Positions 26,660 through 39,872 of a stretch of 64,000 bases of DNA are shown here, one piece after another. Where the stretch lies: the NCBI RefSeq assembly GCF_020382885.2, contig NC_058493.1, positions 21,573,499 through 21,637,498 of the forward strand, in the 5' to 3' direction. Position numbers and translations under genes: made by a program. Source of the DNA: Scatophagus argus. Lineage: Eukaryota > Chordata > Actinopteri > Scatophagidae. The notes beneath the pieces are model-generated. The model did not search any database and was not told where the DNA came from. It was given only the letters and a program-made list of their open reading frames with translations. The stretch's first letter is position 1. Every line of letters begins with the position of its first letter.

Positions 26660-27065
26660 GCCAAACAAAGTTAGCAACTAGCTGGCAGCATGAAGGAGCA
26701 ATTATTGGCAAAAGAGCCAGATGTTGTTTCTCTGCCAGAAACAAGGTGGGCAGAAACAGCACGACATTTAGTCAGATGACCAAAAAGCTCAATTTTGGTC
26801 TCGTTAGACCACCTGACTTCAGGTTTGACTTTGCCACCACGTGCTGTGCTCACCAAAATATTGCACCTTCCACATACTCCACATACAGGTACGCGATCAG
26901 TTGAAATCCCTTGATTTCACATCAGTCAGTAAATATTAATGGGGAAGGGGATAAATACTTACACAAAAATGAATATTGTATTGACTTTTTTTTTTCAGTG
27001 CCACTTTGATTCGGTGTTGTACAACAGGTGAAAACTTTCGGGGGGGTGGGAGGTAAATACTTTCT
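26660..27065 (-). pseudogene. Tc1-like transposon remnant
   Basis: On the minus strand, near 26760-26850, the text [16 protein letters not shown] appears, the hallmark of the Tc1 transposase region around the second catalytic Asp (WSDETKIELFG). Flanking sequence (26930-27060) has the TAAATACTTACAC type of end sequence seen in Tc1-like elements. Frames are broken and most of the transposase is missing. Confidence 0.5.
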
Positions 27066-28530
27066 ATAGACAGATTGATAAACACAACAGCTGGAGTCGT
27101 GTTCTGTACCCGTGAACTCCGGCAGCCTCCCACACTCCTCCCCACCACGCTGCACCTGCTCTGCTTCCTGTTCTCCTCTGCCTGCTGTGACAGCTCTGGC
27201 CTTTAAGCTCAGCACCCGTTACCACTCGTGCTTCGTGTTTTAACAAGAGCGCCATTAATGTCACCTCTCTGAGCGTTGTGTCGCAGTGACTGACAGCTGT
27301 TTTGACACTCTCTACCTCACCGACTGCTCACGCACATGCAGTTGGAGGACCGACTTACAATAATGCAATACTAAAAATGTCAGCGGCTCCATTTAACTTT
27401 ATTGGTTTTAAAGCCTGTGGCTAAGGGATTTTTTTATGTCCCACTTTCTTAAATATCTTACGGTGAGATAGTGCTGTTTAAATTGTATTATACATTATAA
27501 ACTTCTACAAGTATATGGCAGCAGCTACACAGGAAAGGCGAAGCACACTCTTTATGGCATACAATTCAATGTAAATTAATGTGCATATTATATACTTATC
27601 CTCATTTGTGGACGACTGTATGCTCACACAGATGGGCAACGACCATTTTGGCCAAATGGCCTCCTGTCTCACACATAACAGAGCCTTTATGTTTACCTCT
27701 GAAATGCCAATATATCTGACAAACGCCTCTTCTGAGCGCAGACGTGTGCTGCTCATTAACTGAACTTTAACCCTGCATATCTGGCCAGCGAGCCATAATC
27801 CAACACTATCCCTCACCTTTTGGTTTCTAATACTGTTCTATTGCTTTATATTATTATACCATATCTGAAATTACAATGGGGTGCTGTTTGTTTATGTACT
27901 GTATGATTTTCTGTAAGTCTGTCTGACAGTCCTGCTAATGTATCAGCTGTGTGGCTCCAGTATCCTATTAGTCGTGACTGTTTGAATGGCCCTGAAGATA
28001 TCAGCCTCGTGAACAATAATGGTGAAACAACACTGTCATACATAATCCCCTTAAAACAAGCCCAAAAGCCAGCAAAGCAGGCTTTATCCCATTTCTCCAA
28101 CATATTCAACATTTTACTCCAACTCAGATTCCCAAAGTACCTAAAATGAATTACACTGTGGATTATCATGTAATTATGGATCTTTCCGAAGTCTGATGGA
28201 GCAGGAAAATTGAGTTCTGAATATTTCATAATGTGTAGCACCATCTCTGTTGAGGAAATTATTTAGGGATAGCATGCTCATTTGCAGAATGGATAAAGGT
28301 TCATTGCGAGCCACCAGAGTGCAGTAATTGGAAATCTCCAGTGAATCAAAGGAGTCATTCAAAGATGAGCGTGTATACTAGGTAACTATGCATTCACAAC
28401 ACTATTAACTCTCCGTCAGACACCCACTATCAACTGCCATCGAGACCTATCAAACTGCTGCTATGTAGGTTATTTGTGCCACATATAAATCACACTTACG
28501 CGACAAATGTGGGTTTTTTTTCTTTTGCAG

Positions 28531-28586
28531 ATGAGCCTTGTACTCTCCAGGCCCAGGCCGCCGCCGACACAGCCGAGAAATGGTAA
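28531..28586 (+). CDS. Candidate terminal exon of an unidentified plus-strand gene
   Basis: A very strong acceptor (eight T, then CTTTTGCAG) precedes 56 bases. Entered in phase 1, they encode (D)EPCTLQAQAAADTAEKW and stop at TAA. GC content is higher than in the flanks. The TGG-TAA end could instead be an exon donor (ATG|GTAACT). The phase matches the segment at 14692, about 13.8 kb upstream. An AATAAA occurs on the plus strand near 29126, compatible with a 3' UTR. Product unknown. Confidence 0.3.
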
Positions 28587-31500
28587 CTCATGCACAGACT
28601 TTCCTGTGATTTTGATTTAAACTTGAAGTATTTATTTAAACAAGCATGGATTCTTAAGGCAATGTGAGTAAGGACAGGTGCAACTATCAGACGCTGAGAT
28701 CAGTATCAGACAGTGGAAGCAACTTCAGTGCATCATAAAATAATATCAATGTTACCAAGGAAAGCAAAACAAAACAAAACAACCAAACAACTTAAGGCTG
28801 GATAAATTACACACTTATATGAACACTCTGACTAGGATGCAAAAGAATAATTTTGTCCCCTCCAGAAAACATATGAAGAAATGCCAGTTTTGAAAAATGT
28901 CATCTTTAAAAGGCAAATCTAAATGTCAGCGAGACAGATACTTTACACATAGAGAGCGCTGCCTTCTGGGCGTAACACAGAAAGGCGTGAGAATAATATT
29001 TTTTCCCAGCTGAAATGAACTGCAATTACCAGGCATCAAGCATACAAAGCAGTGCGCTCACATTCACACTCGCATAGCCTGGAGAGGATGTGGTCACTGT
29101 TTGTAACATTACTCAGGAAATCAGAGAAATAAAACAACACAAAAGCAAAAAAAAAAAAAAAAAAATGTTTTTTAAGGTCAAAAATATGCAAAATGCTACT
29201 GAGACGTAATGAATTTATTGTCAGAAACAGAGCTGAGACGAGCAGTCAATTAATCAAGCTGTTTGCTGAGTAATTTTCAAACAGCAAACATCTTTGGGTT
29301 TGGTCAGAGAAACAAAGCAATCTGAAGATGTCATATTACACTGAAAGGATTTTTTCTTATCTTTCAGTCACAGCATTATTCAGCAATTTTACACATGTGA
29401 CAGTCGACTTAATAAAAAAAATGTTTGAGAAATGAATGCGAGTCACGCATTTGCAGAAAAAGTTCATTCATGTGAAATTAGGCTGGTTATTGTAAAGTGT
29501 TACCAAATAAATGTAACTAAGACGGGAAGTTAATTGTTTCGTCGGAGCTTACTGCAGAAGATGTTTCACGACGTAACAGTTGCAGTTTCGTCATCTTAAC
29601 TCATGCATGAAAGCTACTGCATGTCTGTTTGTTTATGTCAGCATGCGTACTTGTGTACTCTGTTTGTTTGTCTGTGTGTGTGCATAGCGGAGCTGTTGGC
29701 ATGGGGTCACTATTCTTGCCCTGAAAAGAGAAAAAGCGAGCATGTTGGTGAATGTCAGTCTCATGAATAAGCAAAGCAAGAATAAAGCTTTCCTGGCTCC
29801 TCAGTTTATTTTGAAGTTTGTCCGTATGGCGTGAGTTGGTGATTGAACCCCGTTTCAGTCATCGGTGGGGCTTTTGCAGGTAAGTAGCTGAATAAAAAGC
29901 AAAACAAAGTAGAGGATGAAGTGGAGGAAGGTGAAAACTGAGGCAAGCAGAGATGAAGACAGGAGGAGGAGAAGGAGTAGACACAGAAGAGATGGAGTGA
30001 GGGAAAGCAGGGTGAAAGAGGAAAAGATCTGCCTTTCTGTTCTCTGTTCCTGATCTCCCAGGTCATGTGTATTTATATTAATGGTTTGAGGTCATGTGTC
30101 AGGTCAGAGAGAGCGAATCTTAACTTTGTGGCTGGAGGGCACCTTTAACCCACAGGGCATTTAGGTATCTCTTCAACCCAACAGAGAAGCACCGGGCTCT
30201 TCTCTTAGCATGCAAATGAGACAGGAACAAATGTCCCGTCACTTCTGGGGCTCCATGTCCCAAAGTGCTTAAGACTCTTCCTGTCAACTCCCCCACTCCA
30301 GCTGCTTCAAAAACCCATCCTGCACCTCCCTAAGTCTTTTTTCCCTGCCTCTTATGGTCTTCAAATGAGCTTTCCAACTCCACTTCTTTCTCGCAATTCA
30401 ATTTTACAAGGCCATTATCCTGGGTGTAATGTGGAGGTTAAATATATCGGGGCAGACGTTATGTGAAAATAATTAGTGCTAATGAATAATGCACTCGTTC
30501 AGCTGATGAAGGATGGCTGACAGGGTAATGGAGTGCAAGGGAGGGGCCCCTCTGACAAATGAAATTAAAATATTTAAACACTGTTTTACGATATTACCGG
30601 GCCCTCATACTCTCCCCCTGTTACCTGCTCACTACAAGGAGCAGGCTGGCCTCCGTGTGACATGATAGTTGTGTCATTACTCATGCACAACATCTGTCTC
30701 ACTGAAAGTAGGGCCCAGATACAAGGAGGAAATATCCTCACACCACACTTTTACAGTACCTCTCACACCGCAGCTAATCATGCCAGCCTCGATAATGATT
30801 TTGAGGACATCGGAGACACCAAGCCTATCCACAGCCCCTGTCTGTCTGCCAGATTATATTTTGTTCCCTTTATTTATTGCCACTACACTCATCCGACCAC
30901 TTACGATCTCATTCTGCATCCATCATGTGACAAAGCAGGGTGTAGGTTTTAAATCGCCCAGTTTACAGCACCCTCCCAGCCAATTGGCCCTCTCGAATCA
31001 ATAATGTTGGACCAGGCGCTCTGTGACTGATAAATGGTAAAGCATCAACGCCATTTCATTAGACATTATGGTTAGAGGAGGGTAGAAGGAGGAAAGTGCC
31101 TTTGGCAAGGGACAAATATCTCATGAGCTAATAATGCGTATCGTTTAGTGCTTCATTTGCAAAACTCTCCATAAGGTTTGATGACACTTTAGATGAACTG
31201 GTTCACCTAATTTTGCAAAAAGCATCCGCTTCCACTGACCTTAGCCATTCTAGTAATTTGGTTTTGTCTGCTTGGGTTTTGAAATATATCTCTTAGATTT
31301 CTGCCACCAGTTCAACACAGGAAATGAATGAAACTTCATTTGAGGGGCTCGAGTGCTAAAAATATTATATTTAAACAACATTTAAAGTCTATGCTATAGT
31401 AGCTCTATGAAGCTGTGATTCAGTGGCGTGTTGAGTTAAATTCTCGTGCTGAAGTCGAACAGGTCAAATGTTTATCACACTCCTTGTATTAGTTTACACA

Positions 31501-34307
31501 ATGCTAATTCGTACTAAACAGAACACTGATGGGAATGTGATTAGTTTTGCAAGCGTTTTGTAGTCATAATCCAAAGTGTCAGACAAATTGAAAGTTTGAC
31601 CTGATGAAGACTATAGTCGTTTTTAGGAACACGAATGTGTGTGCCAAATTTCATTGCAATCCAAACAATGACAATGATGAGATGAAAATTTAGAGGATCA
31701 TCAAAATCTCTAGGATTCACCCTGTGGACACGATGAATGTTTGTACCAAATATCCATCCAAAAGTTGTTGAGATTTGGACCAGCCTGGACCCAACTGGTG
31801 TGCAGACATTACCATCCATAAAGTCATTCAACTAGCATGGATACAAACTGCTGACATGGAGGTTTAAAGTATCTGGGACATTGTTTCTGGCGTTCATTTA
31901 GATTTGTTTTCAAATGGCTGTAGTTGAAGCAAAAATCTAGACAGCTCCAAACCTGGCCATATCAAACTTAAACTCTTGGCAAAGGGAGATATTAAAATTC
32001 TTAGCAACAAAACATCAAATTGGATCTCAGATTGTTACAAATCATGTAGGTATTTAAGTCGGGGTTATGTTCTCAGGACAATGGGTTGCTGTTACTTTAG
32101 GCTGCAAGTGGTGAAGCGTGCTGCTCTTTCCATGGGGCTTAGCAGAGACAGCAGCACGCCATGCCCAGCCACATCTGACAACTTTCTTTTATTAATCTCA
32201 TATTTTGTAGATTGGTGCCATATACATTTGACTTGTAAAACAGACCTAATTACAGGGCCTGTAGTATGCAAGCGACACATCAAGCAGTAAGTTACAGTAA
32301 AAGCCGACGTCTCCCTCTCTCTTTTTTCTCCCCTCCCTCGTCCTCACAGACCAGAAACACTGATTATAACAGGGACATTAAAAGGGAATTACAGCGAAAC
32401 AATTTACACTTAATGTAGCAGTCATATGAACAGGGAAGAAGGATGGACAAAGATATAGCGGTATTAATAATACATGCTTTAATTAAGCAGCTGGGAATGC
32501 ACAGAGCAGGATCAAGGCACAGAGAAAAGACGAGTGAGAGTGGTCGAGAAAGGAGAGGCAGTGAGAGAAAGACAGCTGAAGGAAGAGAAGAGTGAATAAG
32601 AGGCCGGATGACAGAGAAAGTATAAAACAGAGAAGAGGGTAGAAAGGGAAGGGAGGGAGGAGGACTGGAATATGTTGCTGTGGGTTTTCTGTGAGCTGTG
32701 ATTCATGGGCAGTAAATATGCAAAGCCTGATGGCCATAAGGCAATCAGAGGAGCGCCACTCATCTACATGTTGCACAGTGGGCTATAATCCATCTGAGGG
32801 CCAAGGAATAATGATACCAGGAAGCAGGAATAAGAGCAGGGTCTGTTTATTACCTCAGACAGATCCATAATGCATACAGATGTGAGGGAAGGCACGCCGC
32901 AGCCTCTGGCCACAGAACTCCACTGAAAAGTACAGACAGTAATATTGTTTTAATGTAATGAAAGACAATCTGATTTAAGCACCTATTAAGGCATATAAGT
33001 CTGCTGTCATATAAAGTTTTAAAACAAGTGCTGCAGCTAAAATGATCACTGACAGAGGGTGAAGAAAACCTGACATACATTTAATCTGACACCTTTGAAT
33101 GCAGCAGTAAGATCATCTAAATAATATGGATATTGTAACGTGTGTATGTGCAGTATGTATGTATGCAGGTATAAGGTTATAATTTAGTCCAGGTATGCAA
33201 ATATAAGACCTTGGTCATCATGAAGACTAGACTTGTGTAGATGTACCACTGGCAATAAAACTGTGATTCCACTTTCTGTTGTCATTGTGTTTACTTTTCT
33301 TTATTTGCAAAGAGACACACATACACTCTCCAACACAAAGACCTCACTTTCCTGTCTCCTCACAGAGGACATTAACACCAGGGTCCTACTGGTGCTGGAG
33401 TATGTAATAAATTGTGGTGAACATTGATAAACTAATGCAATTACCTGCAGGGCAAGCAAGTCAGCTAATTTAAAGATACCGGGTTTGTTCGTGTGGTGGG
33501 AGGCTCTGAATAGGCCCCAAGGGTGAAAGATGGCACCTTTATTACATCTGAGAGGTCAGCTTGGTAGCACCGTATTAGGATTGATCTTTTGATCCCTGCC
33601 TGGAAAACCCCATACTGTACCAACCCCATCTGGCTGACAAAAGAAAAAAAAAACAAAAAAAAAAAAAAACGCTTATCTGGCGCAAAGGGTTAACTCTGCT
33701 GGCCAGGCTGCCTAATTGAGCACCACACATCTCAGCAACACAGCAGAAACAGGAACCTAGAGGGTCGTAACAAGCCAGGCGTGACTTATTCACATAATAA
33801 ACCGAGCAGATATCTAAATGAGCCATTGAGCTAGCCAGAGGGAGGGAGGCCATTAGGGCACACGGACCATGGGTACATATTTGTATATCTACAATTGCCC
33901 TATCATTTGCATATGTGGCTGGCTATAGAAATGTTAGTCGGTGCTTGTACCCCGGAGCCTAATGGCACAAGAGAACAACTTTGTTCTCATTCACAGTATC
34001 ATAAACAAGTCAAGGACTCATTCCTTTTTCATATATATTTTTAAAAAAATCATGATCTACGTGAGTAATCATTAAGTTTATATTGAAAACAGAGTGGCCA
34101 GAGGTCTGCAGTGTTCAAAATATAGAAGCTTCTGGCATGCCATGAAGGCAGAGTTCAAAGATTCATTTTCTATCATGTACCCATCAAATATAATCACATG
34201 GCTGACCTCTAGTGACCCCTAGTAAGCCATATTTTTACTCTCTTGAACAAGGCACATTTTCTCTTGATGGGGTGAAAACATCTGAAATATGAACAGCGAA
34301 TGTAAGC
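28587..34307. other. Intergenic, no gene seen; possible conserved elements
   Basis: The blocks 30420-31160 and 33690-33960 lack repeats and contain homeobox-type AATTA motifs; they may be conserved non-coding elements. A strong acceptor-like site ends at 33365 with a 57-base frame after it, but no donor or homology supports an exon. Confidence 0.5.
31545..31840. mobile_element. Widespread teleost interspersed repeat
   Basis: Phrases such as TGTGCCAAATTTCATTGCAA, ATCCATCCAAAAGTTGTTGA and GACATTACCATCCATAAAG match a dispersed non-coding repeat I recall from many fish introns and intergenic regions. No terminal repeats or coding sequence seen; class unknown. Confidence 0.5.
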
Positions 34308-34560
34308 TTAAAGGAACAGTTTAACATTTTGGAGCATGCAGTCATTTGCTCTGGAAAGATGCACGATCAGGCTGCTGAGCCTAAAGGCTGGAAAAGGAGA
34401 AACGGCTCGGTTTGGTCCTGTCCAAAGGTAACCGCTGATTAACATATTATATCTTCTTTATTTAAGCTGTACAAAAAACAGAGTGCAAAAGCAACAATTA
34501 GCTGTGACTCACTATTTCTTGGCCAGAAGCACTTACCAACATGTCCAACTGTTCCTATAC
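34308..34560. mobile_element. Single arm of the same fold-back repeat family
   Basis: The sequence begins TTAAAGGAACAGTTTAACAT and continues through CTGTCCAAAGGTAAC, ATTAACATATTATATCTT and CTATTTCTTGGCCAG. These are landmarks I know from the abundant percomorph fold-back/MITE repeat. The other arm is absent or too diverged to see. Confidence 0.5.
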
Positions 34561-37500
34561 TGCTATAGTCAAATGACTCATCGATGAAGTGAAAGCATAA
34601 AATGTTTGCAGCAGGATTCAGAATGAGTACTGACACAGAAGCCCAGCTGGCCATTGCAAATATGTGTCATGTTGAGTTTGTTGATTCCAAATCACTTGCA
34701 ATAATACAGTCTTAAATACAGATGGACTGCTGTATTCTGGTGCTTATAACTGCGAAGTAAGCCAATAATTGTTGTTTTGTTTTATGTTTGTGTATTTTTA
34801 TGACAGAATTTATGTTACCAAGTTACCAAACTAGGCGTGTTTAATTAAACCTGTAAAGTTTTAATAAAACTGTTGACTGAGGTCTTTTCAGTGACGTATT
34901 TTCTAACGACTGATGATAATGAAGATTTTTTTTTTCTTTCTTGATGGATTAATGAATGACAAACAAAATGACAAAAAAGAATCCCTAAATAAGACTACAT
35001 TAACAAAATTAACATAAATAACAAATTTTAAACATTGTGTTTTTCTGAGCTATATACTGTACAGTACTAAGAAATTATGCAGTAAAGGCTAGATGGGTTG
35101 TTGAATTCTCATTTCAGAGATGCCAGAGAACTACTGATCCTCTGCATCAATTATCTGTTATTCTGCACTGGCATTGGTCTGTGATGTTGTTCATTTTAAA
35201 GAATAACACAAGGTATTTGCTATTCAGCAGAGTCCTGTGCTAAAGGGTCAAGGGTCAGCCTTTAATGTGACCTCTGACACATAATTAAATTGCCATCTTT
35301 AACCTCAGTTACAACCTGTCACAGAGCATTGGATTACATGCTGCAAATCACTCCACCAATCAATGACAGGGGCCAGGGCAGTGGGCGGGGCCTCCTGTGT
35401 CCGGCCGTGTCTGCATGAAGATTATCTTTAATGAAGTTGAACTGTACAGTGATCAAGTTAGTATGTAGCCTAATTAGATTGTGAATGGCTTACTGCAATA
35501 GCACACACTCACCCTAACAGGGAAGAGGAGGCTGCAGATAAGGTATCAGGGAGACCCTCACAGTGTCCAGCCACATTATTTATTTCCACTTGAAATGAAA
35601 GCTGCTTCTGGTCATACTGTGTACTTTACATCACAAATATGAGTACAACTTGAAGCTCTTATTGTGAGCGATACACAGTTTCAATGACATGTTGCAGTAG
35701 GAAAAATAATAAAATGAATGATAAACTGAACTCCATTTGGCTGCTTCCATTTTAGGGTCTTGGTATTATGCATGTTGGTTTATCTCACTGCTCCCCATGG
35801 TGGCTGCTAACATTGCAATAAAACTCCAAAGGTCCTTTATATATCCAGTGTTTTATTCGTCCATTTGTGGCTACTGTGGAAAGCACTGACAAATGTACAT
35901 AAAGATGGACAACACATCTCTACTTCCTCCCAACATGGACAAAAATGAAGCCAAAAATATCCTGGATACCGCTGCTGCCATCTTGTGCTGGTGATGTCAT
36001 TTGGAGCCAGAGTCTGTGATGTAATGATTGGGCAGTGGAGGCATTAAAACCAAACTTACCAGAAAAGTGTAAAAATGTACCAAGTGTATTCCAGAGAGAC
36101 TGAAAACAAAAAGCAAAAATTCTGGATGGACTTTGAAACAGATTAGCTTTCTGGTTGTAGCATCATGACTGAAGGAAATTTATTGTCATCTGCATGTTCA
36201 AGGCAGTCATGTCTTGATTTATTGATGGCATTTCCCTGCTAGCGGGGTTGGCTGGTATGTGTGGTCAGTAGACAAGGTTTAAGGGCTTTACTATGTCTAA
36301 CACAGCAGTATTTCCTAACAAACTGAGGATGATCGGGAGGGTTTTTTAGAAGAAACAGGAGTCTTTTTGTCTTGCAGCTGAGTGATAACAAAGATTTCTT
36401 TTATGTAACACTAAATTTTACTAGTGAAGCTTGTAAGGAGGCTGCCATCCCCACACACTGATTCCACACCAAAACTGCAGCTGTTGTTAGACAAAAAAAT
36501 GTGTCCCCAAACTCAAATGATTCTGAATGACTATGCTGATTATGATTTAGGGGCTGCTAGTTTTGTTTCAAACTGTGCCTTGCTTTGTGGCCGGGGGCCC
36601 TGTGTTGTTTAAAGGGTTGTCAGGGTATAAATACTAAATTAATCATGCTTTGGCTCAACTTGCTAGGGACTGAAATTTGCTTATGGAGGCCTATGATCAC
36701 ATAAAATATTAATGGCTTTACAGAGAACTGGCATTCTGGCGATGGGGGCAAGAAGTGTGAAAGCGTAGAGCCGTGTGGTGGGAGGGGGTCACTGTTGATT
36801 TGAGATCAGAAACACCTTCGTTATATCTTCACCTTAAATGGATAAATGATATACAGCAAGTGACCAAAACGCTGTGTTACTGAACTTATCCATTACGATG
36901 AATTTTGTACGTATTACTCTACAACACTGGCTAAATGGTAATTGGTATTAATGGGCATACAGTGATGTTTTTGTGTGGTGAAAATTCAGGGATAATATTC
37001 AAATGAATCTGAATAAATACATTAGAAGCATGTGATATTATGCATCTTCCTGATTGTTGCATATCCATATGACCGACTTCTTGAGCCCTTGAGGGCCTCC
37101 AAAAGAAACTACAATCGTTTTGACAGACAGCCAACCTCCAAGCAAACAAAAGTAAGACTTTGGACGTGTATCTTTTTTTTTTTTTTTTCCAGAGACTTTC
37201 AATTTCATCTTCCTAGGGCATACAAAAAAAAAGAAATAAAGAAAAATCATCATTACAGCCCAGTCCAAAATTCCATGCCATTTGTCTCTTTGACACAAAT
37301 CAGAAAGTAAAGATTTATATAATGGATGACACAGATGCCGTAAACTTGTTAGCCCAAGTTTTCTGAGCTCACACAGAGCGTATAACATCTTCCGCCCACT
37401 GAGACGCACAGGGAGGCGGGCTGAACTCTCACACATTCCTGCATGCTGGTCATACCACTGCTGAAGGCAGCATGCGGTTCAGTCTTAAATTTTCCTCTAA

Positions 37501-39373
37501 CACATTTATTTGCGTAGCCCTTCCATTAAGTGCTACTAAACAATTGTCAGGTATTTGTGTCAATTAAACCAGTAACATGACAGATAAAAAGTATAGCTTC
37601 ATAACACACCAACACAAGTGTGCAGGTAAAACTGCAACAGCTTGTTTGATCATAAAAGACGCCGGTGTGAGTTCGGCGGCACCACAGTAGGTAAATGAGA
37701 CAGCAGGAGGGGGCATTTAACGCTCCCATACCGAGACGGAGCGATGAGGGAGGGTGTTTTTGGTGGTGGCGCAGGGGAAAAGGGCTTAAATGATAAACAG
37801 CAGATATTCCACAAGCGCAAATCTGATTTCTCACAATTATCTCTGAAAGCCTGACAGGCACCAGGGGTGGCCCAGGAACACTGAGCTGGTAGACACTGAT
37901 TGGGTTATTTGTCCTGTCTCAAGGCTGAGGGATTTGTGGGAGCTGTACTGTGGTGTCTGCCAAACCCCTTGCAGAAAGCAAAATCCCTTTCACCCAAACA
38001 CCACGACTCAAAGAACATCTTAACCCGTGCTTGGCGGGCAGGCCTTCACAGCTCAAAATTAAGAATAAGTTAACAGGCTGACAGATAAAAACTGCTGAGA
38101 CAGGCCTTTTACACAGAAGACAAGGCAATGACAACATAACACATTCCTGTTAAATGTGGGTTTAATGTGGGTTTTCAACGTTGACGTGTGAAGTTAAAAA
38201 AACTCATAATTACAATGATCACAGTATGGCATGAATGCCACCCAAGTACATCCTATTCTATAATAAAGAAAGTTCACAATTGAAGAACAGTCTGATGCGT
38301 TGATCAATAAAGGCTCTTCCTCCATCTGACATTTTCAGCATAAATCTGTTGCTGTGTCAAAACACCATCTACAAATGCTGCCATGCGTGAGCTGTTGATC
38401 TCTGGTGAATATCTTAAGTGGCCTAACATGAGTGATCAACCTTTTAACAAGCTGATTATGTTCTTTGTCGCAAGAAAACAAGCTCTGAATACAAGCCATC
38501 TCATGCGATGACGCTGTAATTAACACATGATCTTGAGGTGATGGCATTATATTATTTAACTGAACATACAGCTGTTCTCAGCTTTAGTGTTTTCATGATA
38601 CAGGTAAAATGATACCAAAACCCCATTTGAGAGTATCTAAAGTATCAAAACTATAAAATAATTACATGTACAACTCAACCCAAAGCAGCATAGATCTACC
38701 AGCACTCTGTGCACCTTGTTAATGAAAAAAACAAAAAATAATAAACTGTTTTAACTTGAGATAACAGCATTAAAATAAGTAGTTCTTGGATAGTGTTGCA
38801 CGTCATTAACCGGTTCAAGAACTTGTAGCAGGAAATTAGCACACAATCACCAAAATGATTTAAAAACGTATTTTAAGACATCACCAAATAAAGACAGTTG
38901 CAACACACACAAGAAAACATTTGAAAATATTAGAGAGGAGCTGTAGATGGACACTGCAGGCAGACGGCTCCTGCAACAAAGAAAACACAAATATTCTGTT
39001 ATTGTTGTATTAGTATTTACATGGAGTATATTTCAGTTGAGCTCTCTGAATAAAGATTGTTAGGTGAGGCAATAATTAGAACTTATCTGAACACGCTGTA
39101 TAAAAAAATACAATCGGATTATGTGATGGTCTTACCTTCAGTGTTGTACACATGGTTACCTTACCGCTCCAAGATCAAAAGAAAAAAAATTGATGTAGGA
39201 ATTTTGCAGGAACTTTGCTCTTTAGTGGAAGAGGAAGTTTTTTTGTTGTTTTTTTTTGAAATGGTCATTTTACAGCTTGTTTTCTTTTTTCACTGCCACA
39301 TTTTTTTTTGTCTTTTTTTGTATTTTTTTTTTGGTTTTGTTTTTGGCAGGTTGTTTTCTGACCATTTCAATTC
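34561..39373. other. Intergenic between left region and RBM26, no gene seen
   Basis: AT-rich with poly-T/poly-A runs (for example 37172-37188) and one possible dispersed repeat at 35780. No coding exon recognised on either strand. Confidence 0.55.
35780..36060. repeat. Possible interspersed repeat copy
   Basis: The block around CTACTTCCTCCCAACATGGA, CAAAAATGAAGCC and CATCTTGTGCTGGTGATGTC resembles a repeat I have seen in other fish sequences, but I cannot name it or define its ends. Confidence 0.3.
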
Positions 39374-39379
39374 TTTATT
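39374..39379 (-). terminator. Candidate RBM26 polyadenylation signal
   Basis: A minus-strand AATAAA about 500 bases past the RBM26 stop. The sequence after it is A-rich rather than GT-rich, so this may be a weak or secondary site and the 3' UTR could be longer. Confidence 0.3.
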
Positions 39380-39872
39380 TTTTTGTACAATCCAAAGAAA
39401 AGCCAAGAACTGAGAAGCCAAGCTTTCATACAAATTGTTTGAACACAGACATAAAATATTTACACATGAGCATTTAAATCAGTCAGCCTAATACTATTCT
39501 GCAAAAGCTACAGTCTGTCATTCAGTTAAATTACAACACAGGTTTTGTTTCTTAAACTGAAAGTTCAACAAGTGATCCACTGTCAGATGTCTAGACAAAC
39601 TATTTGTGTTTTGTGAACCAAAATAACAAAAAAAGAGAGAACTATTTCTACATTAAGAGCAATAAAAAAAACACCATTGTTAAATTGTTAAAAATAATCA
39701 AACTCGCACATGGTTCTTCTGCCAGTTAAATATTGTGAATGGAAAAAAAAGGTCTATCCAATGTGAAATGTGCCTTTGTTGATTTATAAACAGGCATTGA
39801 AATCTTATAAAGTTGCTGGACTGTTGCTCATCTTCCACAGCAATGCAGCCAGGAAGAGCGTCTGACTCATTT
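39380..39872 (-). other. Inferred RBM26 3' UTR
   Basis: AT-rich, mostly unique sequence immediately after the RBM26 stop. No open frame with family resemblance. Assigned by position only. Confidence 0.4.

Noticed and set aside
33233-33427. Plus-strand frame after a strong acceptor-like site near 33365
   Set aside because: No donor, no recognised peptide and no phase partner, so kept only as a note.
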